Assembly (NCBI RefSeq): GCF_040436345.1
Contig: NC_133232.1
Coordinates: 37,135,683-37,199,682 of the forward strand
Length of the DNA stretch: 64,000 nt
DNA from: Pagrus major
Taxonomy: Eukaryota; Chordata; Actinopteri; Spariformes; Sparidae
Reading direction: 5' to 3'
Shown: piece by piece, positions 26,601-34,475 of the stretch
Layout: every line of letters begins with the position of its first letter
Numbering within the stretch: the stretch's first letter is position 1
Translations under genes and position numbers: made by a program
The notes under the pieces: generated by a model
Databases searched by the model: none
What the model was told of the DNA's origin: nothing
Seen by the model: the letters and a program-made list of their open reading frames with translations, nothing else

Positions 26601-29600
26601 TAACAGCTGCTGGAGGCGGAGCTTCTAACAGCTGCTGGAGGTGGAGCTTCTTCAGCTGCTGGAGGCGGAGCTTCTAACAGCTGCTGGAGCTTCTTCAGCT
26701 GGTGGAGGCGGAGCTTCTAACAGCTGCTGGAGGTGGAGCTTCTAACAGCTGCTGGAGCTTCTAACAGCTGCTGGAGGCGGAGCTTCTAACAGCTGCTGGA
26801 GCTTCTAACAGCTGCTGGAGGTGGAGCTTCAACAGCTGCTGGAGGCGGAGCTTCTAACAGCTGCTGGAGCTTCTAACAGCTGCTGGAGGTGGAGCTTCTT
26901 CAGCTGGTGGAGGTGGAGGCGGAGCTTCTAACAGCTGCTGGAGCTTCTAACAGCTGCTAGAGCTTCTTCAGCTGGTGGAGGTGGAGCTTCTTCAGCTGGT
27001 GGAGGCGGAGCTTCTAACAGCTGCTGGAGCTTCTAACAGCTGCTGGAGGTGGAGCTTCTAACACCTGCTGGAGGTGGAGCTTCTAACAGCTGCTAGAGCT
27101 TCTTCAGCTGGTGGAGGTGGAGCTTCTTCAGCTGGTGGAGGTGGAGCTTCTAACAGCTGCTAGAGCTTCTTCAGCTGGTGGAGGTGGAGCTTCTTCAGCT
27201 GGTGGAGGTGGAGCTTCTTCAGCTGGTGGAGCTTCTAACAGCTGCTAGAGCTTCTTCAGCTGGTGGAGGTGGAGCTTCTAACAGCTGCTAGAGCTTCTTC
27301 AGCTGGTGGAGGTGGAGCTTCTTCAGCTGGTGGAGGTGGAGCTTCTAACAGCTGCTGGAGCTTCTAACAGCTGCTGGAGGTGGAGCTTCTAACACCTGCT
27401 GGAGGTGGAGCTTCTAACAGCTGCTGGAGCTTCTAACAGCTGCTGGAGGTGGAGCTTCTTCAGCTGGTGGAGCTTCTAACAGCTGCTGGAGCTTCTTCAG
27501 CTGGTGGAGGTGGAGCTTCTAACAGCTGCTGGAGCTTCTAACAGCTGCTAGAGCTTCTTCAGCTGGTGGAGGTGGAGCTTCTTCAGCTGGTGGAGGCGGA
27601 GCTTCTAACAGCTGCTGGAGCTTCTAACAGCTGCTGGAGGTGGAGCTTCTAACACCTGCTGGAGGTGGAGCTTCTAACAGCTGCTAGAGCTTCTTCAGCT
27701 GGTGGAGGTGGAGCTTCTTCAGCTGGTGGAGGTGGAGCTTCTAACAGCTGCTAGAGCTTCTTCAGCTGGTGGAGGTGGAGCTTCTTCAGCTGGTGGAGGT
27801 GGAGCTTCTTCAGCTGGTGGAGCTTCTAACAGCTGCTAGAGCTTCTTCAGCTGGTGGAGGTGGAGCTTCTAACAGCTGCTAGAGCTTCTTCAGCTGGTGG
27901 AGGTGGAGCTTCTTCAGCTGGTGGAGGTGGAGCTTCTAACAGCTGCTGGAGCTTCTAACAGCTGCTGGAGGTGGAGCTTCTAACAGCTGCTGGAGGTGGA
28001 GCTTCTAACAGCTGCTGGAGCTTCTAACAGCTGCTGGAGGTGGAGCTTCTTCAGCTGGTGGAGCTTCTAACAGCTGCTGGAGCTTCTTCAGCTGGTGGAG
28101 GTGGAGCTTCTAACAGCTGCTGGAGCTTCTAACAGCTGGTTGAGGTGGAGCTTCTAACAGCTGCTGGAGGCGGAGCTTCTAACAGCTGCTGGAGGCGGAG
28201 CTTCTAACAGCTGCTGGAGCTTCTTCAGCTGGTGGAGGTGGAGCTTCTAACAGCTGCTGGAGGTGGAGCTTCTAACAGCTGCTGGAGCTTCTAACAGCTG
28301 CTGGAGCTTCTTCAGCTGGTGGAGCTTCTAACAGCTGCTGGAGCTTCTTCAGCTGGTGGAGGTGGAGCTTCTAACAGCTGCTGGAGCTTCTAACAGCTGC
28401 TGGAGGTGGAGCTTCTAACAGCTGCTGGAGCTTCTAACAGCTGCTGGAGGTGGAGCTTCTAACAGCTGCTGGAGGTGGAGCTTCTAACAGCTGCTGGAGG
28501 TGGAGCTTCTAACAGCTGCTGGAGCTTCTAACAGCTGCTGGAGGCGGAGCTTCTAACAGCTGCTAGAGCTTCTTCAGCTGGTGGAGGTGGAGCTTCTTCA
28601 GCTGCTGGAGGTGGAGCTTCTAACAGCTGCTGGAGGTGGAGCTTCTAACACCTGCTGGAGGTGGAGCTTCTAACAGCTGCTGGAGCTTCTAACAGCTGCT
28701 GGAGGTGGAGGTGGAGCTTCTAACAGCTGCTGGAGCTTCTAACAGCTGCTGGAGGTGGAGCTTCTTCAGCTGGTGGAGCTTCTAACAGCTGCTGGAGCTT
28801 CTTCAGCTGCTGGAGGCGGAGCTTCTAACAGCTGGTGGAGGTGGAGGTTGCTGGCTCCAGCTCCACACCCCGTGAGAACACACTGTGTTACGATGTGCGT
28901 GGGCACAGCAGAGAGCTGAGTCGCTCCTCTTCCAGGTCGCTTCATGGGACCTTATTTTGGAAAACTGTGTGAATAGAGACATTCAGTCCATAAAGTGTCA
29001 GTTTGTTGTGTTAAAGTCAAACCTCGTGTAGTTTTGTGTTGAAGCGCTCAGTGAACTACATCGTCTCATCAGCACCAGAACCAACACCAACATGGAGCTC
29101 AGAAAAGCTCGTAAACAAGATGAACATCACAATCAATCTGCTCATATTGACGACTGCAGTTCTGGTTCTGGCTCAGTTCTGTGAGCTGCTGATATGCAGG
29201 AGCAGCTCTACAATGTTTCAGTGAGGAGACGACGTCACGAAGGCGACTGCTGGCTGCGTCGTCTTTATAATGACGTGTTTTCACTTATTCATCTCGTGTT
29301 TCATTAGTTTGATGACAAACTGAGACTTTCTTGTAAAATCATCTTTTCAGTTGACAAACTTCATGTGATTCGTGGCACAGTTCAAACGGGGTGAGGTGAT
29401 TTGTCTCTCGCTCACTACCAGGCAGATCTTTGCTTTAATGTTATTTTGCTCTTGAATTGAACTCCAGTGTAAAGTAGTGGTCATCAGAGAACTAGTTAGT
29501 CCTTCATGAATCATGTTAATAATAAGCTCTGCAGCACAAAACACTTCACATGCTGACAGCTGTAAAGGTTTCACTCTTCGGGAGCCTGAATGTGCTGACT

Positions 29601-32600
29601 GTCAGACAGACTACTGAGAGACGGACTAACACAGTGTAGTTTAGCAGCTTTTAACGGGAGATATTCACAATAACTAAAATATAAAGTTCTGCCAGGATAA
29701 TTTGTTAAGTAAAGAAAGTAATAAAGGAAGTGTAGAAAACCTGAAGCCTCTGAGCTGGATTAAGTGTCATCGGGACACAGTGTTAACGTGACCTGTAACC
29801 ATCCATCATTTTCACCGCCGCTTGTCGTCGGCTCTCGGTTTCCTTCCCAGCGGCTCATCTTACCTTTCCGTAGGCCTTTTTATACGCTGCCTTAATTTGC
29901 TGGCGCTGATCGTTGCTGCGGGATGTCAGGAGCATCAGGATGGCGTCTTCATCCGTACCTGGACCACAAGTCAAAAAAGCATTAAATGACATCTGCAGTG
30001 AGCCGCACACCCTAACGTCTCTTCACTCTCACAGATTAAAGGCTGTTTACACCTGTCTCCTTAGCAAAACCTCATTGAGAATAATTGACAGCTTGGAAAA
30101 TACTCCCAAATAAACCGTCGCCCCCATAAAGCAGGAGATCAGCATTTAATAGGATGACGATCAATAACTCCTAAAGCCACCAGCACTTCAGAGGAAACGG
30201 ACAGATAGACAAACAGCATGTGATATTTCCTCTGAGGGATCGAGATGTTAATGATGGCACAAAGCCCTGCTGATCTGTGCGACAGCTCTGACTGCAGACA
30301 CACGTGCTCAGGTCATTATTGTCCTTCTCACGTTTTTTTAGATCTTCATAAAATCACCATCTTACTGTGAGAAACTGGCAGGAAGTGAGAGTAGGACATA
30401 AAAGGAAGAAAAGGTGTTAATAGTCAGTCAGGTTGTGTTCAGCAGGAGAGGTGCTGGTGTTAATTGTTACACCATGAATTCCTGCTGTAGGCTACAGCTT
30501 TAATCTGATGATTGTCACGGGGCTCATTGATTTACACTAATGACTGCAGAGGGACGGTTCGATTGCAGTTTCCCATCACCTGTAAACTGCAAAATGGGGT
30601 CGAAGGTCAAACTATCAGAAAGTCATCTGGATTAAACCGAACAGCTTTTAACAAAGACATAAATCACATGAAGCGACATCTTTACATTGTAAAAGTCTTT
30701 AAATTGCTCTTTTTGCAGGAATGCTGACGAGCTGAACAGATTTCTGACATTTGTTTGTCGGTTTGTGCTTTTAGTGAAGTATTTATACTCAGTCAACAGA
30801 GTGAATGTCCAAACTACAAAACCACTTCTTTATGCTGAATGTTACATTGTGACAATGCTGCGCTTACGATCTGGGTTGATTTCAGCATGTAAACCACTCT
30901 CAGTTAGGGTTAGGGAAAAATGTTTTAGTCACCACAAAAACAGCTGGAGATGTCCTGAGGTCTGGTTAAACACACTCATATCTGTGACCACAATTAAAGC
31001 TGAGGTGTCCTGACCTCCAGCCAACAAACACAAACATGGTATGACGCTTACAAATGTTGAAACACTTCTTGTTTGCCTGCACCTCCACACGAGTCAGGTC
31101 ATCAACATGTAGCGTGTTTTGTTGAAATGTCAGTACAGTTCGTAGCCTAAGACTTGTGAACGTAGTGGTGTGCAGAAGCGGCACTGCCAACATCTCAGCC
31201 TGGTGACTGGGCTGATTAAATCCAGTATGTTGACAAGTGTACGGCCTCAAACAACAAGGTCTTAATACAACGATCAGCTGGACCGTTACAGGAGTCTCAC
31301 TGAGATGAATGCAGCAAAACAAACATTAAATTGCAAAGCACTTCTTTAACCTCAACAAAAACAAGAATTCATTAACGAGACACAGCTGTCGCCTGCTGGT
31401 ACGGAAGATAAAACTACTGTTCTGACTTTACCGCTGCGGCTGTTTGGGAGAAACTATATGAGAAACACCTACAACTCAGAAATAAACCTCATGAAGTTTC
31501 AGTCAGCAGAGACGTGGACCTGAGTTTCACTTTGACCTCGAGTCGGCTGAAAAATAAATGACTTGAGATTCAAACTGGACTTTAACTGGAAGTTAACCAG
31601 TAGTTATTTGACTTGAGACGTGACGACACAAATGTCTTTTCTCTGTCAGATTAAATTATTATTTTGTGTTGGACGGTCAGTGATGGGGTCGGGATACTTT
31701 TTTGATTGAGAGGAAATTAAGAAAAAAAGTTATTTGTTTGTTGTTTGGTTACATGTATTTTCCTGTAGATCAATAATTACAGTACAAATTCAATCCATTG
31801 TCACAGTTTTTAACAGGTTAGACAAAGGAAGGATGTCTTGACTTGGGACTCGACTCGACTCGACACAACCTGTGACAGGTCCTCTAAATGACTTTGGACT
31901 TGCTGAACACTTTGACTCAAGTCATTTCATCACATGTCTGATAACCTGACGAAAGCTATCCAGTATTTACAGATATCTGTTCACCTGCACTACATGAAAT
32001 GTAACACGCTGAGTGTGAGCAGGAGAGGCAGCAGCAGTGGAGACTGACCGATTCCCTTCATGGCTTTATGGAGGATTTCAGCGTCGTGTTTGGGGTTAAA
32101 GTTGACGAACGGTCTGACGCTGCCTCTGTACGCCTGTGGAGGAGAGACACAGATAAGTGTTTTATACATTTACGACTTGTAACAGTTGTGTGCGTCTGTG
32201 TGCACTCATGCATGTGTGTTTGTCTTGATTCTGATTCATATGTCCTCCTGCGTTCATGCCACAGAATTAAAGTAACACATGATTATATTTGGAATTAATT
32301 CAATGCAGTGTTTGTATTATAACTGTTATATTGCATAGTGTGCAAAATAGTTACCAGACTGAAAGCAGTGAATGAATGAAAGTGTGAGTGAAAGTTCAAC
32401 CATATGGCTCATAAAAAAATGTCAAAATAAACAACATAAAATGTTTTCAGACAACTCGGCCGGCATAATTCAAGTCTGCAGAAGCCCTGTGATCCCAAAC
32501 TGATCTAAAAAGACGTCACGTAGACCCTCAGCGTGAGGTCGGGCTGCTGCTTTTAGCTCAGCAGCCGCACTGAAGACTTTCTTCAGGGGCTTTTGGTGAC

Positions 32601-34443
32601 TTGGATTACGAGGACGCGCTGTACGGAGCCATTTCATGTTGTTTTCCAACCTTTTTTTAATTACGTTTAAAACAAGTCCCCATCTACTTCTATTGTTTAG
32701 GAGAATGCTGCAATGCTGTTTTACTGTAAAGCTCCAGAAATGTTTTGTGGACTATGAATAAATTATAATGACTGAATTTTCAATTTATTCTTTAAATTCT
32801 AATGCATCTGAGAGTTCTGGTGCTCCTTGCTGGTCCAAATGGTGTTCAAATGCTTCCCCAACATAATAAGAATAAAACCTCAACAGAAACACTGAGAATG
32901 TTTCATTTTCGAGGCATAAATGTCATGAATATAATATACTGATCTATAAAAGAAATGCTGCCACCAGCCAACAAAACCCACCTGTGGTTAACCGCTGTCA
33001 GTCCAAAGTCTGGGGGCCAGTACTAACTTAAATACTGCTGGTGCTGCTGCTTTGTGTTGTGCAGGTTATTTTAAAAATGTCCTGTCTCACTTGTTCTTCA
33101 GGGATAATGTCATTTGAAAAAAAGCAATAAAACATTAGCCTCAGCTGCAGCCTTGTACCAAACTCTGCGCAGGTGGGAGAAGTGAAAGAATATTATCTTT
33201 CTCTCTCAGTGAAGGTTTCTGTTCATCATTTCTTTTGTTGTTCATCTGTTTTCACACACAGAAGCTGTTTGGTGTTTCAAGAGCACAACCTCCGCCTCGA
33301 AGGGCCACCTTCATACGACGCTGCCAGGGCCCCAATAAATATCTATATATAGATATGTATATATATATATATATATGTATAGATATTTATTGGGGCCCTG
33401 GCAGCGCACCCTAACCCTATATATAGGTAAAAACATGTGATGTGAATGTGATATGACATGTACCATGTGATATGATGCGTGGCCTGTGACAAATGTGAAC
33501 GCATCAGTGGTTTGCAGAACATTAACTACCACCGTTTACCCTGGTAACAATGCTATTTCGTAATTCCTGAAAATTTGACCTTTTGCAGATACGAGCTTCT
33601 TTCTACATCGTGCATCAATCTAAGTCCTCTTTCTTGAGCGCACAGCAGTCAACAATTGTTGAGTCTGAACAGGATGGACGTGTTTTAAGCATGTTGCATG
33701 ATGACAGTCAATGATAATCTCGAAGAATAGCTGCTTTATCTAGTTTTCAGGTACAGAGGGCTTCCTCTTCAGTGACGCTGCCATCAGGGAGCTGATTGTC
33801 TCCCAACTGCCCTTTTAGGAAATTGTAACCAGCAGGGATACAATAGACACACGTACCTGCAGTTTCCAGGCACATCGTAATACAATATGGTACAAATTAG
33901 ACCATCGCCATTAACTGAAACTGAAGTTCTTGCCATCACTTGAGGTCTTAAATCAGCTCGTCCTCATCAGACAGTCTGAGCTCTCTCAACAAGCCGGAGA
34001 GGATAAAATCAAATCAAGGATATCAAATGAAGCTGCTCCTTCTCTTTTTGTTCCGATGTGAGTGCACGAGTCGTGGTAATGTTTTACTAATGAGTGCATC
34101 CTCACAGGGATCATCTAGACGTCAGGTTATGTGTGCACAAAAAGCAGCTAGTGTTGCATGCAAATCAGATGCTGTTTCTGCCAGTTATTTGTGATGTGTT
34201 TTGTTTGAGACTGGTCGTGCAGTAACTGTCAGTGTGCCTCAGAAAAGCAGTGACCTTTTCAGAGTCGAGACACACTTCATCACACAAACATGCAGGTAAG
34301 TTCTGGTGCTGTGGCTCAGAAATACTCGTCTTAATCTCAGCATTTTGGGCAAAAAAAATATTATTTCTTGTGGCAATTCTCGTTGCAATTTGAGAATATT
34401 TAAATTCACAGGAAAACAAACAAAGAGAGGAAACACTTACCAT
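56..34443 (-). CDS. anxa5: Annexin A5 (12 coding exons, 316 aa)
   Basis: This is a calcium-dependent phosphatidylserine-binding annexin with four annexin repeats. Exons in transcript order are 34475-34441 (ATG is its last codon), 32133-32049, 29958-29864, 21061-20948, 16833-16743, 15144-15065, 14565-14515, 13678-13585, 4126-4031, 3825-3767, 1776-1654 and 115-56 (stop TAA at 58-56). All have AG acceptors and GT donors, and the phases join to 951 coding bases. Type II Ca2+ loops are visible as KGIGTDE (repeat I), KGAGTDD with GDTSG (II), GKVGTDE with GETTG (III) and RRAGTDD with EDTTG (IV). Human ANXA5 is 320 aa; the difference is mostly in the short exon at 14565-14515. The protein has no tryptophan, and repeat IV has Arg where the first Gly of the loop is expected. 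Teleosts carry anxa5a and anxa5b; linkage to ccna2 makes anxa5b likely, but the paralog is not proven. The 3'UTR runs off the left edge. Confidence 0.95.
116..1653. other. anxa5: Last anxa5 intron, no gene seen
   Basis: This is the intron between the exons at 1776-1654 and 115-56. It has no credible coding sequence. The only structured feature I see is a short telomere-like (CCCTAA)3 run near 363-382. Confidence 0.6.
2180..2736. repeat. GTATC/GTTC short tandem array
   Basis: About 555 bp are made almost entirely of the pentamer GTATC (with GTATC/ATATC variants) interrupted by the tetramer GTTC. The array lies in the anxa5 intron between exons 3825-3767 and 1776-1654. One frame stays open for 169 codons, but the product is a monotone Tyr/Ile/Val/Arg/Ser/His string. 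That follows from the repeat containing no stop in that frame and is not a gene. Confidence 0.95.
3440..3680. mobile_element. Degenerate MITE copy, one end preserved
   Basis: The right end reads CTTACATATTGCACCTTTAA, which matches the right terminus of the better preserved element at 57901-58468. Upstream homology includes GTTAGCATGCTA and GATATGCTGCCC, present in both copies. I could not find the left terminal inverted repeat here, so this copy is truncated or decayed. It lies in an anxa5 intron. Confidence 0.55.
4363..4367. repeat. 5-bp target site duplication CGTTA (left)
   Basis: CGTTA lies directly before the 5' LTR and again at 10083-10087 directly after the 3' LTR. Five bases is the usual duplication length for Ty3/gypsy integrases, and the copies are identical. 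Confidence 0.9.
4368..4937 (+). repeat. 5' LTR (570 bp)
   Basis: Identical to the 3' LTR at 9513-10082. Terminal inverted bases are TGTCAC/GTGACA. It contains a TATA-like TTTAAG at 4488-4493, a probable transcript start near 4515 and a polyadenylation signal AATAAA at 4868-4873, so U3, R and U5 can be approximated. Confidence 0.95.
4488..4526 (+). promoter_or_regulatory. LTR promoter and predicted self-primer
   Basis: TTTAAG at 4488-4493 is followed about 25 bases later by GCCAGATTGT (4517-4526). That decamer is the exact reverse complement of ACAATCTGGC at 4940-4949, just after the LTR. In Tf1/sushi elements the first bases of the RNA fold back on such a site to prime minus-strand synthesis. 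The spacing from the TATA-like box would put this decamer at the 5' end of the transcript. Confidence 0.65.
4940..4949 (+). other. Primer-binding segment (self-priming type)
   Basis: ACAATCTGGC begins three bases after the 5' LTR and is perfectly complementary to 4517-4526 inside the LTR. I recognise no tRNA 3'-end complement (normally ending TGG at the LTR border) here, which favours self-priming. Confidence 0.6.
4955..5986 (+). CDS. gag: Retrotransposon Gag (343 aa)
   Basis: This is the structural protein of the LTR element. The start chosen is the first ATG after the LTR ([18 protein letters not shown]), 17 bases past it. The same frame is open back into the LTR, but that stretch is untranslated leader. 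An N-terminal predicted coiled coil is followed by a Pro/Ala/Ser-rich linker, a capsid-like region ([12 protein letters not shown] onward) and one CCHC zinc knuckle, [14 protein letters not shown], near the C-terminus. The ORF ends at TGA 5984-5986 and overlaps the pol frame, which is -1 relative to gag. No disabling change is seen. Confidence 0.9.
   Translation: MDPAHTAMDRLEKVEAMLQHHEALLLSNSADVRLAVAKQEQAFTSLASQVQQLAAAFAQAVPLPPEPVQPPPAPAASASASVSASAFASEPRVGVPERYAGDAEGCRPFLTNCSILFALQPHTFASEDARVAFTVNHLTGRARLWGTAEWERRTPACSSFQAFAAELRKVFGEASRGPDASGGLLGLNQGTRSVADYSIHFRTQASSSEWNQAAQCDAFLMGLADYIKDELISYELPTTLDGIIELASRIDRRIQARQREKHQGLTGRRQPAPSPAASGVSTPPGSQPSGEPEPMQVGRASLTPEERRRRREGNLCLYCGQAGHFISRCPLKGRAHQEGRSSW
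5908..9429 (+). CDS. pol: Retrotransposon Pol polyprotein with chromodomain
   Basis: The frame is open from about 5908 (no ATG at its start) to TAG at 9427-9429, roughly 1170 residues. Domains in order: aspartic protease DSG at 6079-6087; reverse transcriptase with LDLRNAYH and YLDD at 7021-7032; RNase H with VDASD around 7465; integrase zinc-binding HHCC region around 8020-8150; catalytic D at 8227, D at 8407 and E at 8515 (35 residues between the last two); and a chromodomain from about 9097 ([22 protein letters not shown]). Expression needs a -1 shift from gag within 5908-5986, and I could not pick a canonical X-XXY-YYZ heptamer there. All key residues are present, so the enzymes look competent. 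Confidence 0.93.
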   Translation: MWPSRTLYFPVSTKRSGSPGREEFLVSHTSSSSPSSRSLCQVRLLLPEGSQTLATLIDSGSDANIMDSNLALQLGVGRIPLPAPVSTNALDGRLLGTVTHLTAPIRMLISGNHHETLQFHILHSPRHPLLLGFPWLRRHNPHLDWTTGAILGWSSSCHQVCLKQAAAPQPSAGTSSSTDVLGVPAEYLDFREVFSRAKATSLPPHRPYDCAINLQPGATPPRGRLYSLSVPERGAMEKYINDGLAAGIIRPSSSPAGAGFFFVEKKDKTLRPCIDYRGLNDMTIKNRYPLPLISSAFELLEGATIFTKLDLRNAYHLVRIREGDEWKTAFNTPTGHYEYLVMPFGLTNAPAVFQALVNDVLRDMLNKFVFVYLDDILIFSRSREEHVHHVQKVLQRLLENSLFVKAEKCEFHASSVSFLGYVVGRGTVEMDSAKVSAVTTWPTPDSRKQLQRFLGFANFYRRFIRGYSSVAAPLTALTSSKVPFLWSTAANDSFQALKTRFTSAPILQMPDPERQFVVEVDASDLGVGAVLSQRAASDQKLHPCAFYSRRLTPAERNYDIGNRELLAVKLALEEWRHWLEGTKLPFLVWTDHKNLEYLRSAKRLNSRQARWALFLTRFNFSLSYRPGSRNVKPDALSRQFLEEERDRADPDTILPSSRLVATLTWEIEERVRAAAQDQPGPSACPPNRLFVPPDLRSEVLQWAHSTRLTCHPGIQRTKDVVQRRFWWTSLDEDVREFVNACPTCNQHKPAHHAPAGLLHPLPVPHRPWSHISLDFVTGLPPSSGNTTILTVVDRFSKMAHFVPLPKLPSAKETAKLLLLHVIRLHGIPVDVVSDRGPQFASVFWREFCSLLGATVSLSSGYHPQSNGQTERKNQEMETALRCMTSQNPTSWSEQLLWVEYAHNTLTSSATGLSPFECTYGFQPPLFPALEKEASCPSVQDFIRRCHRTWTRARAALLRAADRYTAASNRHRSKAPDYQPGQKVWLSTRDLPLRVESKKLAPRFIGPFEIQEIINPVAVRLKLPRSMRVHPTFHVSKIKPVQESALVPATPPPPPPRLIDGGPSYTVRRLLQSRRRGRGFQYLVDWEGYGPEERSWVPGRDILDHNLIRDFHRRNLTQTSRPRPPPRPHPPSESPNDSDDAKDRTGPPFSEEEDDDTLPGTREVEMDAGLSDEY
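9499..9512 (+). other. Polypurine tract
   Basis: A run of eight G preceded by GA lies immediately before the 3' LTR, the expected place for the plus-strand primer. The bases TTC separate it from the LTR start at 9513. Confidence 0.8.
9513..10082 (+). repeat. 3' LTR (570 bp)
   Basis: Identical to 4368-4937 over its whole length and followed by the CGTTA duplication at 10083-10087. Its AATAAA is at 10013-10018. Confidence 0.95.
10618..11179. mobile_element. MITE-like non-autonomous DNA transposon
   Basis: The left end AAAGAGGTCATATTATGCT is matched by the inverted right end GGCAGAATATGACCCTCAT. The interior (TTAGCTACAGAGTGAGACATCT, AATAAAGGAAAGG) resembles a dispersed element that I recall as common in teleost genomes. 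It has no coding capacity. The family name is not assigned. Confidence 0.6.
12549..13012. repeat. 11-bp minisatellite (CTTCATGTTCG)
   Basis: About 42 copies of an 11-bp unit with C/T variants (CATG or CACG, TTCG or CTCG). Blocks are punctuated by a TTCTCTTTCATG variant, giving a loose higher-order pattern. Since 11 is not a multiple of 3, all three frames cycle through the same peptides; the three open frames here are artefacts. It lies in the anxa5 intron just downstream of exon 13678-13585 in transcript order. Confidence 0.93.
14571..14792. repeat. CAGA/CAGGAGGA microsatellite at an anxa5 splice acceptor
   Basis: Tetranucleotide CAGA runs alternate with CAGGAGGA. Read on the anxa5 strand it is TCTG/TCCTCCTG, running up to CTGTAAAG, the acceptor of exon 14565-14515. 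The pyrimidine-rich tract of that splice site is therefore made of the microsatellite. Confidence 0.9.
15145..16742. other. anxa5: anxa5 intron with a dispersed teleost repeat
   Basis: No gene seen. Around 16236-16375 the sequence (GTAACTAAGTACATTTACCCGA, then GCTACTTTATAC) matches the general pattern of a very common fish dispersed repeat of stop-start AAGTA motifs. A short direct duplication of CCAGGTCCACCTGT lies near 16122-16150. Confidence 0.45.
19187..19905 (-). mobile_element. 3' fragment of an L2/CR1-like LINE
   Basis: On the minus strand, 19761-19438 encodes the C-terminal tail typical of fish L2-type ORF2, with [26 protein letters not shown] and [14 protein letters not shown]. It is followed by a 3' tail containing GTCTGCTAAATGCCC and ending in (TGTAAA)n at about 19187-19213. 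The 5' part is missing, as usual for 5'-truncated LINEs. The frame is open only over this tail and it is not functional. A run of G with one A (19445-19463) interrupts the end. Confidence 0.75.
19930..20265. repeat. Degenerate dispersed repeat
   Basis: The segment contains ACATTTTATAGACAAAATAACG and GTAGTTGCAGCCGTAACG, the reverse-strand counterpart of the GGCTGCAACTAACGAT motif at 41342 and of 50290-50525. It looks like a decayed copy of the same fish family. No coding potential. Confidence 0.4.
21508..22310. repeat. 29-bp minisatellite
   Basis: About 28 head-to-tail copies of a 29-bp unit containing GCTAACACTGATGCTAG, with recurrent two-state positions (AGTC/AGCC, TACTG/TGCTG, GAGAGG/AAGAGG). 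Degenerate copies extend left to about 21425. It sits in the 8.8-kb anxa5 intron between exons 29958-29864 and 21061-20948. Confidence 0.93.
22566..22777 (-). pseudogene. Possible retroelement RNase H remnant
   Basis: The minus-strand frame reads [20 protein letters not shown], which resembles the last catalytic block of RNase H in non-LTR retroelements (VPxHxG then N-x-x-AD-x-LA). Upstream the frame is closed and there is no reverse transcriptase nearby, so it would be an isolated relic. The remaining frame is not recognisable. A chance match cannot be excluded. Confidence 0.4.
23951..28855. repeat. 4.9-kb minisatellite with a CAGCTG core
   Basis: A mosaic of modules of about 18 to 25 bp: CAGCTGCTGGAG or CAGCTGGTGGAG, then optional GTGGAG or GCGGAG, then CTTCTT or CTTCTAA. 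The palindromic E-box/PvuII core CAGCTG recurs roughly every 20 bases. Blocks starting at about 26930 and 27520 repeat nearly base for base with a 591-bp offset (for example GGAGGCGG at 27001 and 27592), showing a recent internal duplication. Frames open over 24.0-24.4 kb (Gly/Ala/Ser or Leu/Glu/Val strings) are artefacts; stops appear once TTCTAAC modules dominate. It lies in the anxa5 intron between exons 29958-29864 and 21061-20948. Confidence 0.96.
28856..29863. other. anxa5: anxa5 intron, nothing recognised
   Basis: Unique-looking sequence between the 4.9-kb array and exon 29958-29864. Two opposing short frames at 29036-29284 have no family resemblance. Confidence 0.5.
29959..32048. other. 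anxa5: anxa5 intron, nothing coding
   Basis: No gene or array. A two-copy TTAGGG run lies near 30904-30917, and a short ACTCG run (31847-31863) sits in sequence that looks like a decayed dispersed repeat. Confidence 0.5.
32605..32765. repeat. Fragment of a dispersed fish repeat
   Basis: GGAGCCATTT followed by a T-rich stretch and AAAACAAG resembles the interior of the repeat at 38532-38942. The ends are not preserved. Confidence 0.3.
33319..33406. repeat. 88-bp near-perfect inverted repeat (hairpin)
   Basis: The arms CGCTGCCAGGGCCCC...ATATCTATA and their exact complement are 29 bases each (33319-33347 and 33378-33406), separated by an imperfectly paired AT repeat. Transcribed from either strand it would fold into a single long stem. 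It lies in an anxa5 intron. It could be a fold-back transposon remnant, a microRNA-like precursor or a cruciform-prone site. No target duplication is visible. Confidence 0.85.
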
Positions 34444-34475
34444 CCTTCTTTCTGATGGGAGACAACTGTTGTAAC
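34441..34475 (-). other. anxa5: anxa5 start-codon exon
   Basis: This 35-base exon is flanked by a pyrimidine-rich acceptor (ttctttcag) and a strong donor (gtaagtg). The initiator ATG is its last three bases, so only methionine is encoded here and codon 2 (GCG, Ala) starts the next exon 2.3 kb downstream. Because the exon has an acceptor, at least one non-coding exon must lie upstream. A weak candidate ends near 34617, where a gtgaga donor follows GCTTGTTG on the minus strand. Confidence 0.8.

Noticed and set aside
30540-30570. tRNA B-box-like GGTTCGATTGC
   Set aside because: No matching A-box, acceptor stem or cloverleaf could be built around it.
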